Positions 61,139 to 64,000 of a stretch of DNA of 64,000 bases are shown one piece after another; positions within the stretch are counted from its first letter, which is position 1; each line of letters begins with the position of its first letter. This DNA is from Ga0077555 sp046154645 (lineage in GTDB: Bacteria > Pseudomonadota > Alphaproteobacteria > Rhizobiales > Hyphomicrobiaceae), in assembly GCA_046154645.1 (NCBI GenBank), contig JBJXDZ010000004.1, forward strand, positions 160,486 to 224,485, written 5' to 3'. Position numbers and translations under genes: made by a program. Under the pieces are notes generated by a model. It ran no database searches. It had not been told where the DNA came from and worked only from the letters and a program-made list of their open reading frames with translations.

Positions 61139-61711
61139 TCAGACGTCGAAGAACACGGTTTCGCCGTCGCCCTGTACGCGGATGTCGAAGCGATAGCCCG
61201 CCCCATCGCGGCGCGCGATCAGTGTATCGCGGCTGTCGGCTGGGACTTGGGCCAGCACTGGGTCGGTGGCATTGGCTGCCGCCTCATCGGCGAAATAGAT
61301 CCGCGTGTAGAGGTGGTTCTGGCCGCCGCGGGTGAACAGAATGAGCGTGATGTGCGGGGCTTGCCCGTCGCCGATGGCACCGGGCTTCACGGTATCGAAC
61401 GTGAACACGCCGTCCTGGTCCGCGGCAACCCGGCCAAAGCCCGTGAAGGTGGCGTTGGAGTGGCGCGGGTCGGCGCCATGCGCATAGCGCCCGCTGGCGT
61501 CGGCTTGCCAGATCTCGACCAGGGCATCGGCCATGGGGCTCCCCTGTCCGTCGCGGATCAGGCCGCTGATGCGAATGCGCTCTCCCGCCGTCGAGGCATC
61601 GGCCAGCGCCGGCCCGGCGATGCTGCGCTTGTCGTAGCCGCTTTGCGTCGGCGTCAGCATGTAGTGGAAGAACGGGCCGGCCGTCTGTGACGGTGTCTGC
61701 TTCAAGGCCAT
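61139..61711 (-). CDS. pcaG: protocatechuate 3,4-dioxygenase alpha subunit
   Basis: PcaG pairs with PcaH to cleave the protocatechuate ring between the two hydroxyls. The 190-residue product begins MALKQTPSQTAGPFFHYMLT, has the intradiol dioxygenase segment DALVEIWQADASGRYAHGAD, and HITLILFTRGGQNHLYTRIY. The iron ligands are in the beta subunit; alpha lacks some of them, as usual. It lies five bases after pcaH, in the usual pcaHG order. Confidence 0.95.
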   Translation of the reverse strand: MALKQTPSQTAGPFFHYMLTPTQSGYDKRSIAGPALADASTAGERIRISGLIRDGQGSPMADALVEIWQADASGRYAHGADPRHSNATFTGFGRVAADQDGVFTFDTVKPGAIGDGQAPHITLILFTRGGQNHLYTRIYFADEAAANATDPVLAQVPADSRDTLIARRDGAGYRFDIRVQGDGETVFFDV

Positions 61712-61716
61712 GCCGC

Positions 61717-62421
61717 TCACTGCTCCATCGGTGTTTCGGCGCGCCCGCGCAGCACGACATCGAACTGGTAGCCGAGCGCCCACCCGGCTTCCGTGACGCC
61801 GAGGTCGAAGTTCGCAACCAGGCGTTGGCGGGCGGTGTCCGGCACGCTCATGAAGATCGGGTCCTGCGGCAGCAGCGGATCGGCCGGAAAGAACATCTGC
61901 GTCACCAGTCGGGTGGCGATAGAAGGTCCGAACAGCGACAGGTGGATATGCGCCGGCCGCCAGGCGTTGTGATGGTTCATCCACGGGTAGGCGCCGGGCT
62001 TCACCGTATAGAATTTGTAGCGCCCTTCGGCGTCCGTGACGCACCGTCCGGCGCCGAGGAAATTGGCGTCGACCGGCGCATCGTGCTGATCGTTGACGTG
62101 GATGTAGCGGCCGGCGGCATTGGCCTGCCAGATCTCGACCAGGGTGTTGGCCACGGGGCGGCCGTCGTCCCCGAGCACGCGGCCCGTCACCACGATGCGC
62201 TCGCCGATCGGCTCGCCGCTTTTGCGCGCGTTCTTGGTCAGGTCGTGGTCGAGGGGATCGAGGGACTCGTGTCCGTAGGCCGGGCCCGTCAATTCCGACA
62301 GCGACTGCTTGATCGGAATGAGCGGCTTCTTCGGCGCCCGATAGAGCGTCGACTTGTAGTCGGGGCTAATCATCGGCGGGTGGCTTGCCCAATCCCGCGG
62401 TGAAACCGTCTCGGCTGCCAT
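61717..62421 (-). CDS. pcaH: protocatechuate 3,4-dioxygenase beta subunit
   Basis: PcaH carries the iron site of protocatechuate 3,4-dioxygenase, in the beta-ketoadipate pathway. The 234-residue product has the ligand segments GRYKFYTVKPGAYPW (two tyrosines) and WRPAHIHLSLFG (two histidines), and the family segment NTLVEIWQANAAGRYIHVND. The ATG at 62421 matches the family start. The other pca genes and a PcaQ-type regulator are not in the window. hisF is divergent upstream. Confidence 0.96.
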   Translation of the reverse strand: MAAETVSPRDWASHPPMISPDYKSTLYRAPKKPLIPIKQSLSELTGPAYGHESLDPLDHDLTKNARKSGEPIGERIVVTGRVLGDDGRPVANTLVEIWQANAAGRYIHVNDQHDAPVDANFLGAGRCVTDAEGRYKFYTVKPGAYPWMNHHNAWRPAHIHLSLFGPSIATRLVTQMFFPADPLLPQDPIFMSVPDTARQRLVANFDLGVTEAGWALGYQFDVVLRGRAETPMEQ

Positions 62422-62586
62422 GCCGCACCTCCCTGCGCTCTCTGCCGTTGCGAGTCTTATGTCCATCAGATTAGCCGATCGCGCTGGCGCCGCCACCCAC
62501 TTGTTGCCGGCATGTTCGACAGGCTTGCTTTGTCGTCCGGCATTTGCCGGCTTTTCCCCGGCTCAGGGCTGCGGTATGACCCACTC

Positions 62587-63363
62587 ATGCTGAAAATCCG
62601 CATCATTCCCTGCCTCGACGTCAAGGACGGCCGCGTCGTCAAGGGCGTCAATTTCGTCGATCTGATCGACGCCGGCGATCCCGTCGCAGCGGCTGCCGCC
62701 TATGACGCGGCCGGCGCCGACGAATTGTGCTTCCTCGACATCACGGCCAGCAGCGACAACCGCGCCACCATTTTCGACATCGTCGAGCGCACCGCCGAGC
62801 GCTGCTTCATGCCGTTGACCGTGGGCGGCGGCGTGCGCACGGCCGACGATATCCGCAAGCTGCTCAAGGCCGGCGCCGACAAGGTCTCGATCAACACGGC
62901 AGCCGTCACCCGGCGCGAGTTCGTGCGCGAGGGCGCGGAAAAATTCGGTGCGCAATGCATCGTTGTCGCCATCGATGCGAAAAAGGTTTCACCCGATGGT
63001 GCGCCCGCGCGCTGGGAAATCTTCACGCATGGCGGCCGCAAGCCGACCGGGCTGGACGCCATTGCCTATGCGCGAGAAGTAGTGGCGCTCGGGGCCGGCG
63101 AGATCCTGCTCACGTCGATGGATCGCGACGGCACCAAGGCCGGTTTCGACATCCCGCTGACGCGGGCCATTGCCGACGCGGTGACGGTGCCCGTGATTGC
63201 ATCAGGCGGGGTGGGCACGCTGGACCACCTTGTCGACGGCGTGCAGCAAGGCCACGCCAGCGCCGTGCTGGCCGCCTCGATCTTCCATTTCGGCACCTAC
63301 ACCATCGGCCAGGCCAAGCAGCACATGGCTGCCGCCGGCCTCAAGGTCCGCCTCGACGCCTGA
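62587..63363 (+). CDS. hisF: imidazole glycerol phosphate synthase, HisF
   Basis: HisF cyclises PRFAR with ammonia to imidazole glycerol phosphate and AICAR. The 258-residue product is a beta/alpha barrel with the catalytic Asp11 (PCLDVKDGRVVKG) and Asp130 (VVAIDAKKVSP), and the phosphate-binding segment IASGGVGTLDHLVDGV. The ATG at 62587 matches the family start. No other his gene is adjacent in this window: pcaH is divergent upstream and a repeat array follows. Confidence 0.96.
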   Translation: MLKIRIIPCLDVKDGRVVKGVNFVDLIDAGDPVAAAAAYDAAGADELCFLDITASSDNRATIFDIVERTAERCFMPLTVGGGVRTADDIRKLLKAGADKVSINTAAVTRREFVREGAEKFGAQCIVVAIDAKKVSPDGAPARWEIFTHGGRKPTGLDAIAYAREVVALGAGEILLTSMDRDGTKAGFDIPLTRAIADAVTVPVIASGGVGTLDHLVDGVQQGHASAVLAASIFHFGTYTIGQAKQHMAAAGLKVRLDA

Positions 63364-64000
63364 AGCGGTCAGGCGCCGCGCTCAACGCGCCAACGTTCCG
63401 CCTCACGCAGATCCGGGATCGCGTGGGTCGGGCTCGGGCACGCGCTTTTTGCATTGCGCCTTCGGATGCCCACTTGCGCATCCGGCGCGTGCGCCTTCGG
63501 TTGCCCACTGGCGCAATCGGGCCGCGGCAACCGGTGCGCGCACGCGGCTTCCAAGGTGAAGTGGAGGGCTCCCAACCATCCCTAGACTCTGTCTTCCCGG
63601 ACGAAGTGAGCGCACACCGTGCGCCTCACGCAGATCCGGGATCGCGTGTGTGAAGCTCGGGGCCGCCGCGACCGGCGAGATCCCGGATAGCCACGCGCAC
63701 TTTTTGCTTGCGCCTTCGGTTGCCCAGTGCCAACCGGCGCGTGCGCGCGTCTTCCGGGAAGACAAGTGGTGGGGTTAGGGTTCCGCGAAACCAAATGCTT
63801 GGTTGAGGTGTTCTCCAAACTCTCCCCAGCCGCTGTCTTCCCGGACGAAGTGGGGACACGAGCAGTGTCCCCACGCAGATCCGGGATCGCGTGGGTCGGC
63901 TCGGGCACATCGCGACCGGCGAGATCCCGGATAGCCACGCGCTTGAGCGCTCAACTTTGCCCGCGTCGCCTCGACCTGCGCGCGGCTTCCGGGAAGACAA
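63364..64000. repeat. nested palindromic repeat array
   Basis: Two full units and one degenerate unit fill this gene-free stretch. Unit B (63591-63763) is bounded by GTCTTCCCGG and CCGGGAAGAC, unit C (63835-63998) by the same words at 63835-63844 and 63989-63998. Each has an outer and an inner palindrome (ATCCGGGATCGCGTG and GAGATCCCGGATAGCCACGCG) and a near-terminal hairpin. Unit A (about 63396-63560) is degenerate at both ends. The window stops at the edge of unit C, so more copies may follow. Confidence 0.8.

Overview
The window is a GC-rich bacterial chromosome segment, most likely from an alphaproteobacterium of the order Hyphomicrobiales (Rhizobiales). The evidence is a DivJ-type histidine kinase, DUF1491, DUF5330 and DUF6456 proteins, a DnaA domain-IV-like regulator, a NadQ-type NAD regulator, a serC leader RNA of the alphaproteobacterial type, a VC_2705-type symporter pair, and several families of palindromic intergenic repeats. 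No rRNA, tRNA, CRISPR array, transposase, integrase or phage gene was recognised. The genus cannot be fixed from the sequence alone.

Region by region. 1-6800 is a chromosomal block: DUF1254-like protein, DUF1491, a peptidoglycan-binding protein, DivJ-like kinase, DUF5330, SufE, DUF6456 and a DnaA-like DNA-binding protein with two adjacent palindromes upstream. 6900-9800 holds a BNR-repeat sialidase-like protein, a decayed N-terminal piece of a short-chain dehydrogenase, and three small membrane proteins. 9900-12420 is a sodium:solute symporter with its small DUF4212 partner. 12810-17340 is a co-directional block (MFS efflux, quinone oxidoreductase-like, LLM flavin monooxygenase, SDR) that looks catabolic. 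17420-28420 carries a WecA/MraY-like transferase, pnp, rpsO, serC with its leader RNA, serA, a CPA2 antiporter and a MuiA-family protein. 28480-32550 has a cupin, a dimethylformamidase-like protein and alanine racemase.

33000-37210 looks accessory: FtrA-type regulator, rhodanese, SnoaL-like protein, a GNAT gene broken by one in-frame stop, another GNAT and a Uma2 protein. 37295-43170 is housekeeping: radA, cvpA (with a four-copy 15-bp tandem repeat at its start), purF, ygfZ, tag and an HD hydrolase. 43296-48693 holds a NadQ-like regulator and then a minus-strand locus of uncharacterised genes: two secreted paralogues with duplicated C-x-x-G-C motifs, a TIR-like protein, and a NYN/PIN nuclease with a LOTUS-like module. 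49066-53505 has bolA, grxD, pqiA, trmO, a glutathione transferase and a lysine-2,3-aminomutase-like radical SAM enzyme. 53892-64000 has core MetE, a molybdopterin oxidoreductase, serB, a secreted nuclease, an EamA transporter, pcaGH and hisF, and ends in about 600 bp of large nested palindromic repeats.

Together the genes cover serine synthesis (serA, serB, serC), purine and histidine synthesis steps, RNA turnover, redox/iron-sulfur handling (sufE, bolA, grxD, ygfZ), protocatechuate ring cleavage and xenobiotic or amide breakdown. The least explained segments are the NYN/TIR-like/C-x-x-G-C locus, the repeat array at the right edge, and the twin palindromes before the DnaA-like gene.
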